Source: Actinocrinis sp035653575 (GTDB taxonomy: Bacteria > Actinomycetota > Actinomycetes > Streptomycetales > Catenulisporaceae). From it: 64,000 bases of DNA. Of the stretch, positions 44,301 to 51,876 are shown one piece after another; the stretch's first letter is position 1; each line of letters starts with the position of its first letter. The notes below the pieces were generated by a model. It saw only the letters and a list, made by a program, of their open reading frames with translations, made no database searches and was not told the origin of the DNA. The position numbers and the translations under genes were made by a program. The stretch spans positions 27,958-91,957 of the forward strand of contig NZ_DASRBQ010000016.1 of assembly GCF_035653575.1 (NCBI RefSeq). Reading direction: 5' to 3'.

Positions 44301-45384
44301 ACTCGTGGCTGACGTTCGTCAGGAACACCGTCTTGGCGTGGTCCAGCTGGGCGAGCGCGTCAGCGCGCTGCCGCTCGAGCTCGAAGGAGCCCGCGCTGGA
44401 GAACGCCGCCGAGATCTGGTCCGCGAGCAGCCGGCAGAAGCCCCGGTACTGGGCGTCGAGCGGCCGGTCGGGATTGAGGCCGACCAGCAGGGCGCCGTAG
44501 CCCGCGCCCGTCTGCGCGACCGCCATCGGCAGCAGCAGCGCCTGATGCGCACCCCGGTTTCCGAGCTCCGCGGCCGACGACTCCAGCCGGTCGCGCACGT
44601 CGAGTATCAGCGGCTGCCCGGCATCGAGCACGGCGTCTTCGGGCAGCCAGGCGTCGAGCGACTGCGGCAGCCGGTCGTGTACCGAGGCGCTCGCCCCGGC
44701 GAGCGTCGCCTGTTTGTCGTCGCCGCCCATGTACACCGCGATGAACGGCAGATCAGGGTGCGTACCGTCGCACACGCGCACGACGGCGTCCACGGCCTGG
44801 GTCACGGTCCGCGTGTGGAAGAGCTCCGCGGCCACGCTGGTCAGCAACCGCAGCCGCCGCTCACCGAGGACGCGTTGAGTGGTTTCCGTGACGGCGCAGA
44901 AGATGCCGCTGACCGTGCCCTCCTGCGCGATGATCGGGCTGTAGGTGAAAGTGAAGTAACGCTCGCGCGGGACGCCGTCTGTCACCAGGGCGAGCATCAG
45001 ATCGTCGGACCAGGTCGCCCTGCCGGTGGCCATCACTCCGGCCAGCATCGGGCCGATCGGATCCCAGATCTCCGCCCACACCTCGCGCCCCGGCGCGCCC
45101 AGTGCGTCAGGGTGCTTGCGGTCGAGCAGCGGGATGTAAGAGTCGTTGTAGACCAGGTGCAGCTGCGGCCCCAACCACAGCACGATCGGGAAGCGCGAGG
45201 TCAACGCGACGGCCACGGCCGAGCGCCATTCCGGCGGCCAGGCCGCCGGCGGGCCGAGCGGGTGGGCGGACCAGTCGAAGCCCGCGAACTGCGCGCCCAT
45301 CTCGCCGCCGAGCGCTACGGCAGCCGCCAAATCCGCGGGCAGCCCGTCCGCTCTCGGCGCGTGCGCGCTCCTCGCGTCCGCCAC
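41374..45384 (-). CDS. Seven-domain hybrid histidine kinase/SpoIIE phosphatase/RsbW fusion
   Basis: A 1336-residue cytoplasmic signalling protein without TM helices. Order: PAS (about 50-170); GAF (about 180-330); HisKA with His360 in NVSHEFRTPL; HATPase with LLSNAVKF, TDTGTGIP and GSGIGLSLV; a Ser/Gln/Pro linker (about 570-650); receiver with Asp705 in VVVTDVMMPTLDG and Lys in YLPKPF; GAF (about 790-950); SpoIIE PP2C with metal ligands in GGDWY (Asp995), GDAVGHGLPAA and GGYRDDVALL; and a C-terminal RsbW-like ATPase (CEAVTNAIEHGTRS). All key residues are present. The GTG has GGAAGGG 8 nt upstream. It ends overlapping a STAS gene, its likely dephosphorylation target. Confidence 0.93.
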   Translation of the reverse strand: MADARSAHAPRADGLPADLAAAVALGGEMGAQFAGFDWSAHPLGPPAAWPPEWRSAVAVALTSRFPIVLWLGPQLHLVYNDSYIPLLDRKHPDALGAPGREVWAEIWDPIGPMLAGVMATGRATWSDDLMLALVTDGVPRERYFTFTYSPIIAQEGTVSGIFCAVTETTQRVLGERRLRLLTSVAAELFHTRTVTQAVDAVVRVCDGTHPDLPFIAVYMGGDDKQATLAGASASVHDRLPQSLDAWLPEDAVLDAGQPLILDVRDRLESSAAELGNRGAHQALLLPMAVAQTGAGYGALLVGLNPDRPLDAQYRGFCRLLADQISAAFSSAGSFELERQRADALAQLDHAKTVFLTNVSHEFRTPLTLLLGPLEDAIRAERDPSQRERLETARRNAARLLRLVNSLLEFARAEAGRADPKPVRTDLGALTKQIAASFAELCQRAGIELALDCAPAPADVDPQMWETIVLNLLSNAVKFTFSGSITVRVACPDDETVEVTVTDTGTGIPAEDLEHLFERFYQARNSRARSMEGSGIGLSLVRSLVDLHGGSISLDSVVGRGTSVRVRLPSAQRLPEPAAQQPVPGPEPESKSQSQSTSEAPERSDALAAVRALSPGGTAYLAEAMQWLESAAQLAEPAELARADSTAPAHDREERRPLVLIVDDNADMRRHLERVCSARWDVALAGDGESALRAMRKRRPDVVVTDVMMPTLDGLGLVAAIRADPQLATLPVVMLSARAGVEAAGAGLAAGADDYLPKPFSSADLLNRIAARLDADARERDRRTREQAEARRATALAEFAAALSAAASVTQVVEALRASPAGLDASVAALGVLEPDTGAITITYDGEMPAELQERYRVISADSPIPLAMVIRSAQPMIIPDTRELGTLFTDVVHDIEPVARAALIYPLRDRVGSVIAALSLAWSRPRVFAPREVELFEQAVLGAGQALERIHVAEREHRIAMGFQEHQLELDRRARAGVLGAVYQPAAEMMRVGGDWYLAAPLFEEHRLAVSVGDAVGHGLPAATVMSRLRSAAAAATLTEPAPGFVLDLLERYAATVPGAECTTVAYAVLDTEAGVLEYACAGHPYPLLVTQSGAAHYLKDGRRPPLTVGREDDSRPPGREPLPPGSLLLLYTDGLIERPGESLDEGFDRLLTAAARLSHQPVDAVCTRLLEAMVPPGGYRDDVALLALRPVGVTPTSFVAAQPADPEAVPELRARLRTWLDDLDLPGTLGHDVLLTVCEAVTNAIEHGTRSDPQQCVSVEVFADPESVSASVSDSGQWAADAPGDRRTTGGAGLTLIYGLSDSVEIARGARGTRVTMHHRRGPAPATRPTTGARR

Positions 45385-45496
45385 CGCCTACGCCCTTCCG
45401 TCCGCCGCGAGACACTCGGCGCGGCCGCAGACCGCCGTGCTTCGCATAAGGGTGTCGCCGGGGGCCCGCGGGGCGTCCTCGGCACTCGGGTCGAAC

Positions 45497-46519
45497 CTAC
45501 CGCTGAATCTGCGCATTCGCTGTTTCGTTCCCTCGTTCGCCGGGTCTCACGGCCGGATCCCGGCGGCGGAAGGCCTGCCGGTAGCTGTGCGGCGAGACGC
45601 TGGTGGCCCGGCGGAAGTGGTGCCGCAGGTTGGCGCCGGAGCCGAAGCCGGTCCGCGCCGCGATCCCCTCGACCGTCTCCTCGGTGGTTTCCAGCAGCTC
45701 CTGGGCCAGCCGGACCCGTTCCTGCAGCAGCCACTGCAACGGCGTAGTGCCGAGGTGGTCATGGAAGCGGCGGGCGAAGGTGCGTTCGCTCAAGTGTGCG
45801 CGGCGGGCCAGCCGCGAGACGGTGAGCGGTTCGTGGAGCCGGTCCCGCGCCCATTCGAGCACCGGCGCCAGGCTCTCGGTCCGCGCCGGCCGCGGCCGCG
45901 AGTGCAAGGTCGCGTACTGCGCCTGCCCGCCCTCGCGGTGCGGGGGCACCACCATCCGCCGGGCGACCTCGTTGGCGACGGCCGCTCCGTGATCGGACCG
46001 CACGATGTGCAGGCACAGGTCGATGGTCGCGCCGGTCCCGGCAGAGGTGAGGATGTCGCCGTCGTCGGTGTACAGCGCGCGGGTGTCGAACTCGACGCCC
46101 GGGAAACGCCCGGCGACGTCCGCGCCGTTCATCCAGTGCAGCGTCGCGCGGCGGCCCTCCAGCAACCCGGCGGCGGCGAGGATGTAAGAGCCCGCGCACA
46201 GCGCGACGACCCGGCGGCCCTTCTCGTACGCGACCCGGGCCGCGTCGGCCAGTGCGCGGGGCGGCGCCAGCTGAACCTCCCGCGAGCACGCGGCCATGAT
46301 CACGGTGTCCGCGGCGACCAGCTCGTCGAGGGAGTGCGGCGCGGCCACCTGCAGCCCGCTGGCCAGCCGCACCGGCCCGGGCCGCGCGGCGCAGAGCTTC
46401 AGCTCGTACCACGGATCGACCAGATCGCTGCGGTCGATCCCGAACACCTCGCACGGCACCGCGAGCTCGAAGACCGGCGCGCCCTCCGTCACGGCGACGG
46501 CGACGACGTGTCTGCTCAT
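45497..46519 (-). CDS. GlxA-family AraC-type transcriptional regulator
   Basis: A 340-residue regulator. A DJ-1/PfpI-like N-domain (about 5-170) carries Cys108 in VVALCAGSYILAAAGLL. A C-terminal AraC double HTH (about 220-322) reads LTVSRLARRAHLSERTFARR and then GIAARTGFGSGANLRHHF. The ligand is unknown. The ATG start lacks a ribosome site, and TAAATT ends 6 nt upstream, consistent with a leaderless mRNA. It is divergent from an APC permease whose annotated start is only 16 bp away, suggesting it controls amino-acid or amine transport. It lies 112 bp downstream of nothing co-directional that would form an operon. Confidence 0.9.
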   Translation of the reverse strand: MSRHVVAVAVTEGAPVFELAVPCEVFGIDRSDLVDPWYELKLCAARPGPVRLASGLQVAAPHSLDELVAADTVIMAACSREVQLAPPRALADAARVAYEKGRRVVALCAGSYILAAAGLLEGRRATLHWMNGADVAGRFPGVEFDTRALYTDDGDILTSAGTGATIDLCLHIVRSDHGAAVANEVARRMVVPPHREGGQAQYATLHSRPRPARTESLAPVLEWARDRLHEPLTVSRLARRAHLSERTFARRFHDHLGTTPLQWLLQERVRLAQELLETTEETVEGIAARTGFGSGANLRHHFRRATSVSPHSYRQAFRRRDPAVRPGERGNETANAQIQR

Positions 46520-46525
46520 GGCAGG

Positions 46526-46531
46526 AATTTA
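46526..46531 (-). promoter_or_regulatory. -10 box of a probable leaderless promoter for the GlxA-type gene
   Basis: TAAATT (TANNNT) ends 6 nt before the ATG at 46519. The AATTTA reverse reading also faces the divergent permease, so both transcripts may start in this small gap. Confidence 0.45.
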
Positions 46532-46535
46532 GCGC

Positions 46536-47891
46536 ATGACGGCATTTCCGCCGATGGCCTTGGTCGCGGCCGCCCGGCAGGCTGCTGTCGTGAGCGAACT
46601 GACCGAGCTGACGAAACCGACCGGCACCCAGGACGCGATCCGGCCCGCGAGCGGCCTAAGCACCCTGCAAGGCACCGCCCTCTACGTGGGCGCGGTGCTC
46701 GGCACCGGCGTGATCGCGCTGCCGGCCCTCGCCGCGCAGCTGGCCGGGCCCGCCTCGCTGCTGGCCTGGTGCGCGCTCGTGCTGCTCTCGGTGCCGCTGG
46801 CGGCGACCTTCGCCGCGCTGGCCGCCCGCCACCCCGACGCCGGGGGCGTGTCGACCTACGCCCGCCTGGCCTTCGGCGAGCGCACCGCGGTCGTGGTCGG
46901 CTGGTGCTTCTTCTTCACGGTGCCCACCGGGGCGGCTCCGGCGGCCCTGTTCGCGGGCCAGTATGTGGAGGCGGCCCTCGGCGGCGGAACCGCGACCGCC
47001 ACGATCACCGCAGCGGCGCTGATGGCCGTCGTCACCGCGACGAACGCGGCGGGCCTGCGCGTGACCGGCCGGGTGCAGCTCGCGCTCGCCGGCCTGCTGG
47101 CGCTCCTGCTCCTTCTGGCCGTCGCATTGGCCCTCCCGCACGCGCACTGGAGCAACCTCACCCCCTTCGCGCCGCACGGCTGGTTCTCGCTCGCCCCGGC
47201 CGCCGCCCTGCTGGTGTGGAGCTTCGCCGGCTGGGAGGCGATCACGCACCTGGCCGCCGAGTTCCGCCGCCCGGCCCGCGACCTGCCGCGCGCTACCGCG
47301 GCCGCGCTCGCCGTGGTCGGCTTGCTGTACCTCGCGGTCGCCTTCGCCGTCGTGACGGTGCTCGGTCCGAACGCCGCCGACTCGGCCGCCCCGCTCGGCG
47401 ACCTCATGGCCCGCGGGCTCGGCGGGAACGCACGGCTGCTGGCCGCCGGCGCCGCACTCTTGCTGACCCTCGGCACGATGAACGCCTACTACGCCGGTGT
47501 CGCCAAACTCGGCGCCGCGCTCGGCCGAGACGGCGCCCTGCCCGAGTGGCTGGCGCGCGGCAGCACAGTAGGCGAGGTGCCGCGCCGCAGCCTCACGTTC
47601 GTATCCGCACTCACCATCCCCGGCCTGATCGCCACCGCCGCCTTCCACGTGCAGACCCGCACGCTCGTCTCGCTGACCGCCGGCCTGATCGTGGTGGTGT
47701 ACGCCATCGGCGTGGTGGCGGCGCTCCGGCTGCTGCCGCGCCGCAGCAAGGGCCGCGCCGCCGCGGTCAGCGCGCTCGCCGCTGTCGCCCTGATCCTGGC
47801 GGCCACCGGCGTCTACCTGGTCTGGGCCGCGGTCGTGTCTCTTGCGGCGCTGCTCTACGCGCGGTTCACCCGCGCCGGCCGGAGAAGCTGA
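46536..47891 (+). CDS. APC-family amino acid permease
   Basis: Integral membrane protein of up to 451 residues with about 12 TM helices. The first helix motif GTALYVGAVLGTGVIALPAL is typical of APC transporters of the YjeH/exporter-like branch. Other APC-like stretches are AARHPDAGGVSTYARLAFG, WSFAGWEAITHLAAEF and TLGTMNAYYAGVAKLGAALG. The substrate is probably an amino acid or amine, moved as importer or exporter. The ATG at 46536 leaves just 16 bp to the divergent regulator; a GTG at 46590 (VSELTEL) would give a more normal promoter region, so the start is uncertain. The divergent GlxA regulator is the likely controller. Confidence 0.85.
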   Translation: MTAFPPMALVAAARQAAVVSELTELTKPTGTQDAIRPASGLSTLQGTALYVGAVLGTGVIALPALAAQLAGPASLLAWCALVLLSVPLAATFAALAARHPDAGGVSTYARLAFGERTAVVVGWCFFFTVPTGAAPAALFAGQYVEAALGGGTATATITAAALMAVVTATNAAGLRVTGRVQLALAGLLALLLLLAVALALPHAHWSNLTPFAPHGWFSLAPAAALLVWSFAGWEAITHLAAEFRRPARDLPRATAAALAVVGLLYLAVAFAVVTVLGPNAADSAAPLGDLMARGLGGNARLLAAGAALLLTLGTMNAYYAGVAKLGAALGRDGALPEWLARGSTVGEVPRRSLTFVSALTIPGLIATAAFHVQTRTLVSLTAGLIVVVYAIGVVAALRLLPRRSKGRAAAVSALAAVALILAATGVYLVWAAVVSLAALLYARFTRAGRRS

Positions 47892-47966
47892 GCCGGTACC
47901 GGGTTCCGAACGACGAGCGCTGCCGCGCTTATCGCCTCCTTACCCGCGTTCGGCGACACTGTCCGC

Positions 47967-49367
47967 GTGACAGACAGTCAGCAGGATCGCGCGCTGATCG
48001 GGCATCTGTTGCGGCGCACCGGCTTCGGCGCGAGCGGAGCGGAGATCGACGCCGCCTCGGCCCTCGGCTATCAGGCACTCGTCGACGACTTGTTCGCAGT
48101 CGGCCCCGATCCGGGCGTCGTCGCCACCCCGCCGCCGACCGGCCTGGCCGATCCACTGCCCGGTGGCAAGGCGACCCCGGCGCAGACGAAGGCGGCGAAC
48201 GCGCAGCGCACGCAGGCCGCCTACGAGCTGATCGCCTGGTGGATCGCGCGGATGGTCGCGGCACACCGGCCATGGGTCGAGAAGCGGACCTTCTTCTGGC
48301 ACGGGCACTTCGCCACCTCGGTGCAGAAGGTGCGCAGCGCCGCGCTCATGCTCGAGCAGAACGAGACCCAGCGCACGCTCGGCGGCGGGGACTTTCGCAC
48401 CCTGATGCGCGCGATGCTCACCGACCCGGCGATGATGATCTGGCTCGACGCGGCCGGCAGCACGGCGAAGGCACCGAACGAGAATCTGGCGCGCGAGTCG
48501 ATGGAGCTGTTCTCGCTCGGCGTGGGCAATTACACCGAGACCGACGTACGTCAGGCGGCCCTCACGCTCACCGGCTGGCGGTTGGACCGCAGCTCCGGAA
48601 AGGCGGTGTTCGTCGCGAAGGCGCACGCCGCCGGACCGGAGACCATCCTCGGGCGTACCGCGGCGTTCGACGTCGACGCCTTCACCGACCTGCTCATGGC
48701 GCAACCGGCGAACGCGCGGTTCATCGCCTCGCGCATGTGGTTCCGGCTCGGTTCGAGCGACCCGATCCCGGCCGACACACTCAACCGTCTGATCTCGGCC
48801 TACGGTGCGAACCACGACCTGAGCGCCCTGGCCCGCGCCATCTTCACCGATCCCGTGTTCACGAACGACGCTGTTTCCACGAATAGCACCGCTTCCACGA
48901 CCGACGCCGCTTCCACGAACAACGCTGCCACCGCCTCGTCCGCGTCGGCCCGCTACGCGCTCGTCAAGCAGCCTGTCGAGTACGTGGTCGGCGCCATGCG
49001 AGCACTGAAGGTCAACCCGCCGGCCGACGGTTCGGCACCGGAATCGGCCCTTTTGCGCGCCGCGCTCAACGGCCTCGGCCAACTGCCCTTCGCGCCGCCG
49101 AACGTCGGCGGCTGGCCCTCCGGCAGGCTCTGGCTGACCACGGCGGCCACGCAGGCCCGCATCACCTTCGCGCACTGGGTCGCGACAGCCGGCGACGTCT
49201 CCCAGGTCGCCGACGCCGCACCGAGCGCGCGCATCGACGCCGCCGCGCACCTGCTCGGCATCGACGCGTTCAGCGACCGGACCCGTGCCGCGCTCGCCGA
49301 CGTGGCCGGGGATCCCGCGGCCCTCGTCGAACTCGCCCTGCTGAGCCCCGAGTACGCGGTCAACTGA
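47967..49367 (+). CDS. DUF1800 family protein
   Basis: A 466-residue protein. Its N-terminal signature is HLLRRTGFGASGAEIDAA. The middle reads WVEKRTFFWHGHFATSVQKV and PNENLARESMELFSLGVGNY, all characteristic of DUF1800. No signal peptide is present. Residues about 305-330 are a Thr/Ser/Asn/Ala low-complexity insertion encoded by imperfect repeats of GCTTCCACGA. The family almost always pairs with DUF1501, as here: the partner gene follows after 15 bp. Function is unknown; a joint role in exported complexes is suspected. The GTG start has no clear ribosome site. Confidence 0.87.
   Translation: MTDSQQDRALIGHLLRRTGFGASGAEIDAASALGYQALVDDLFAVGPDPGVVATPPPTGLADPLPGGKATPAQTKAANAQRTQAAYELIAWWIARMVAAHRPWVEKRTFFWHGHFATSVQKVRSAALMLEQNETQRTLGGGDFRTLMRAMLTDPAMMIWLDAAGSTAKAPNENLARESMELFSLGVGNYTETDVRQAALTLTGWRLDRSSGKAVFVAKAHAAGPETILGRTAAFDVDAFTDLLMAQPANARFIASRMWFRLGSSDPIPADTLNRLISAYGANHDLSALARAIFTDPVFTNDAVSTNSTASTTDAASTNNAATASSASARYALVKQPVEYVVGAMRALKVNPPADGSAPESALLRAALNGLGQLPFAPPNVGGWPSGRLWLTTAATQARITFAHWVATAGDVSQVADAAPSARIDAAAHLLGIDAFSDRTRAALADVAGDPAALVELALLSPEYAVN
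48867..48935 (+). repeat. Imperfect short repeats in the DUF1800 gene
   Basis: GCTTCCACGA occurs at 48891-48900 and 48909-48918, with a related TTTCCACGA just upstream. The stretch encodes a Thr/Ser/Asn-rich insert between conserved parts of the protein. Confidence 0.6.
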
Positions 49368-49382
49368 GGAGGCACCGGACCC

Positions 49383-50651
49383 ATGGACATGCTCACCCGA
49401 CGCAAGTTCCTCCTCGCCTCCGGCGTGACCGGCGCCGCGGCGCTCGCCGGCGGCGCGACGGTCCTCGGCCTGCACGAGCTGCACTCGGCGGCCGCGACCG
49501 ACCCGCTGCCGCCCGGCCAGGGCATCCTCGTGCTGCTCACCCTCTACGGCGGCAACGACGGACTGAACACCCTCGTGCCCGCCGCCGACCCGGCCTACCA
49601 GAAGGCCCGCCCGGACCTGGCCTACCAACCGCACGAGGTGCTCGACCTCGGCGACGGCCTCGGGCTCAACCCGGCGATGACGGCGTTGCACGGCCTCTGG
49701 CAGAGCGGCAAGCTCGCGGTCGTGCGCGGCGTCGGCTATCCGCAGCCCAACCACAGCCACTTCGTCTCGATGGACATCTGGCAGACCGCGTCGCCGAGCG
49801 AACCGGGAACGTCGGGCTGGCTCGGCCGGTGGCTGGACAGCCAACCGGACGACCAGCTGCGCGCCCTGCGCGCGGTCTCGCTCGGAGGAGTGCTCCCGCC
49901 GCTGCTCGCCGGCGCCAAGACCGCCGGATCGGCGCTCCCGCTCGGCCGCTTCGCCCTGCCGAGCGGCGCACCGGGAGAAGCACTCAAGGCGCTCGGCGCG
50001 GTCTCGCCGCAGGACTGCCCGAACGCCGCCTATGCGGCGCGCGACACCGCGGACCTGTTCACCGTCTCCGCCGCGTTCGGCCCGACCCTTGGCAGCGCGG
50101 CAGCGGCATCCAATAAGGGAGTTGGGAAGGTGAAGCAGCCAGCGGGCGCCAAGGTCAAGGCGGCCGGCACAGCCACCGGCGCCCTCGCCCAACAGCTCGA
50201 CATCGTCGCGTCCTGCATCGAATCCTCGGTTCCGACGCGGGTCTACGCGGTCAGCCTCGGCGGGTTCGACACCCACTCGGCGGAGAAGGGGACGCAGAGC
50301 GCGCTGCTCAAGCAGGTCTCCGATGCCATCGGCGCGTTCCAGCAGCGCATCGCGGCCGGTTCGCGGGCGAAGGACATCGTGCTGGTCGCCTACTCGGAGT
50401 TCGGCCGCCGTGTGGCCGCGAACGCCAATGACGGCACCGACCACGGCACCGCGGGACCGGTATTCGTCGTCGGAGAGTCAGTGCACGGTGGCTTCATCGG
50501 AGAGCAGCCGTCGCTGACCGACCTCGACAACGGGGACCTGAAGTTCCACACCGATTTCCGGTCGGTGTACGCGACGGTCTTGCAGCACGTCCTCGGCACC
50601 GACCCGGCGCCCGTCCTCGGCGGCTCGTTCCCCAGCCTGTCTTTCGTGTGA
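49383..50651 (+). CDS. DUF1501 family protein with Tat-type signal
   Basis: A 422-residue protein of the DUF1501 group, which is structurally related to alkaline-phosphatase/sulfatase-like folds. The N-terminus MDMLTRRKFLLASGVTGAA is a twin-arginine signal. Conserved stretches include LTLYGGNDGLNTLVPAADPA, QPNHSHFVSMDIWQTA, VSLGGFDTHSAEKG and YSEFGRRVAANANDGTDHGT. GAGGAGGC precedes the ATG by about 7 nt. It is 15 bp downstream of the DUF1800 gene, so the two form an operon. The partner lacks a signal, so folded co-export through Tat is conceivable (inference). A 17-bp tandem repeat straddles its stop codon. Confidence 0.9.
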   Translation: MDMLTRRKFLLASGVTGAAALAGGATVLGLHELHSAAATDPLPPGQGILVLLTLYGGNDGLNTLVPAADPAYQKARPDLAYQPHEVLDLGDGLGLNPAMTALHGLWQSGKLAVVRGVGYPQPNHSHFVSMDIWQTASPSEPGTSGWLGRWLDSQPDDQLRALRAVSLGGVLPPLLAGAKTAGSALPLGRFALPSGAPGEALKALGAVSPQDCPNAAYAARDTADLFTVSAAFGPTLGSAAAASNKGVGKVKQPAGAKVKAAGTATGALAQQLDIVASCIESSVPTRVYAVSLGGFDTHSAEKGTQSALLKQVSDAIGAFQQRIAAGSRAKDIVLVAYSEFGRRVAANANDGTDHGTAGPVFVVGESVHGGFIGEQPSLTDLDNGDLKFHTDFRSVYATVLQHVLGTDPAPVLGGSFPSLSFV

Positions 50652-50687
50652 CGCTGTCCTTCGTGTGACACTGTCCTTCGTCTGACG
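50637..50687 (+). repeat. Three tandem 17-bp repeats across the DUF1501 stop codon
   Basis: The unit CTGTCCTTCGTGTGACR occurs at 50637-50653, 50654-50670 and 50671-50687, with one or two mismatches among copies. The stop TGA (50649-50651) is inside copy 1. The unit length is not a multiple of three. Confidence 0.85.
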
Positions 50688-50706
50688 CCGGGCGCCGCAC
50701 CGAGAA

Positions 50707-51756
50707 CTATCTGAGTTTATTGACCGCCTCGAGGATCCGCTTCGGGCACTCCCGGCCGAAGTGCTCCAGGTATTGAGGGTCCGTATATCCTCGCGGACCC
50801 ATCTCGGTGAGCAGCAGTACCTGCATGTACAAGTGGTAGAGCGTCATGCGGCGCTCGGCCGCCTCGCTCTCGTCGATGGCTCCGCCGGCGGCCAGGTAGC
50901 CGGCGCGCACGTGTTCGTCCTGGTCGGCCCGCCCGAAGACCGCCATGCCGACGAACTCCATGAGCGGATCGCCCCAGATCATGCGCTCGCCGTCGATCAG
51001 GCCGCTGATGCGCGGCGCCGCGCCGTCCGCGTTCCCGTTCGCGTCACCGTCGGCCGCTTCGTGCCCGGTGATCATCACGTTGCCCGGCCACAGATCGAAG
51101 TGCAGCAGCGCCGGCGCCTTGATCTGCGCGAGCGCGTCGGCGTGCCGCTGCGCGACCTTGCGGACCTCGGCCGAGGGCAAGGGCAGCGGAGCGTCGAACC
51201 GGTCGGCGTCGTCGAGGATCGCACCGATCATCGCCGTGAACGCGTCAGGCCAGGTCGATCCGGACAGTTCGTCGACCGCCGGATAACCGAAGCGGCCCTG
51301 CGGATGCGTCACCCGGTGCAGCTGCGCCGCGATGCCGCCGAGCTGCCGCTTGAGCTCGGCCTTCGCGCTCTCGCCGAGTTGCTGCTCGACCGAGTACCAG
51401 GTGACGCCGTCGACCGCCGTCATCACGATGAAGTCGCCGTCGATGACCTCGCGCTCGAAGTTCGCGCACAGCACCTCGGGCACGAGCACGCCGCCGTCCG
51501 CCGCCGCGCGGAAGAACTCCGCCTCCCCGCGCATGATGTCCCGCTCGTAGGTGAGCAGCGGGATCCGCGGCTCCGGCGACGCCTTGAGCACGACCTCACG
51601 GCCGTCCGTCAGCGTGACGCGGAACGCGGCGTTGAAGAACCCTTCGTTGATCTCCTTCGCCGCGGCGATGCCGACGTGCGGCCCGAAGGCCGCGCCGATG
51701 AGCGCGGCAAGCGTCGGTCCGTCCACGCTGCGCTTGCTCAAGCTCTCGAACGCCAC
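50707..51756 (-). CDS. Aminoglycoside phosphotransferase-like (APH/choline kinase fold) protein
   Basis: A 349-residue small-molecule kinase-like protein. The catalytic loop LLHFDLWPGNVMI gives HxDxxxxN, and the metal-binding Asp is in SGLIDGERMIWGDP. The N-lobe has EINEGFFNAAFRV and VVLKASP with the ATP-binding Lys. The family phosphorylates antibiotics, amino alcohols or sugars; the substrate is not predictable, and resistance should not be assumed. Residues about 235-250 are an Asp/Asn/Gly/Ala insert. GTG at 51756 is chosen because AGGGGG lies 6 nt upstream. It converges on the DUF1501 gene with 55 bp between. Confidence 0.85.
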   Translation of the reverse strand: MAFESLSKRSVDGPTLAALIGAAFGPHVGIAAAKEINEGFFNAAFRVTLTDGREVVLKASPEPRIPLLTYERDIMRGEAEFFRAAADGGVLVPEVLCANFEREVIDGDFIVMTAVDGVTWYSVEQQLGESAKAELKRQLGGIAAQLHRVTHPQGRFGYPAVDELSGSTWPDAFTAMIGAILDDADRFDAPLPLPSAEVRKVAQRHADALAQIKAPALLHFDLWPGNVMITGHEAADGDANGNADGAAPRISGLIDGERMIWGDPLMEFVGMAVFGRADQDEHVRAGYLAAGGAIDESEAAERRMTLYHLYMQVLLLTEMGPRGYTDPQYLEHFGRECPKRILEAVNKLR

Positions 51757-51876
51757 GACGGCCCCCTCGCTCTCGGCCCGCTTCCTCGCGTTGCCGCACG
51801 TCAAAGCGTCAAAGTATCAGGGCGCCCGGTACTGGGCGAACCGGTTACCGAGCGTGCCGGCCAAGCCGCGGTACCG

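Noticed and set aside
50707..51756. Aminoglycoside resistance gene
   Set aside because: The kinase fold is clear, but family membership alone does not indicate antibiotic substrates, and no resistance-cluster context is present.
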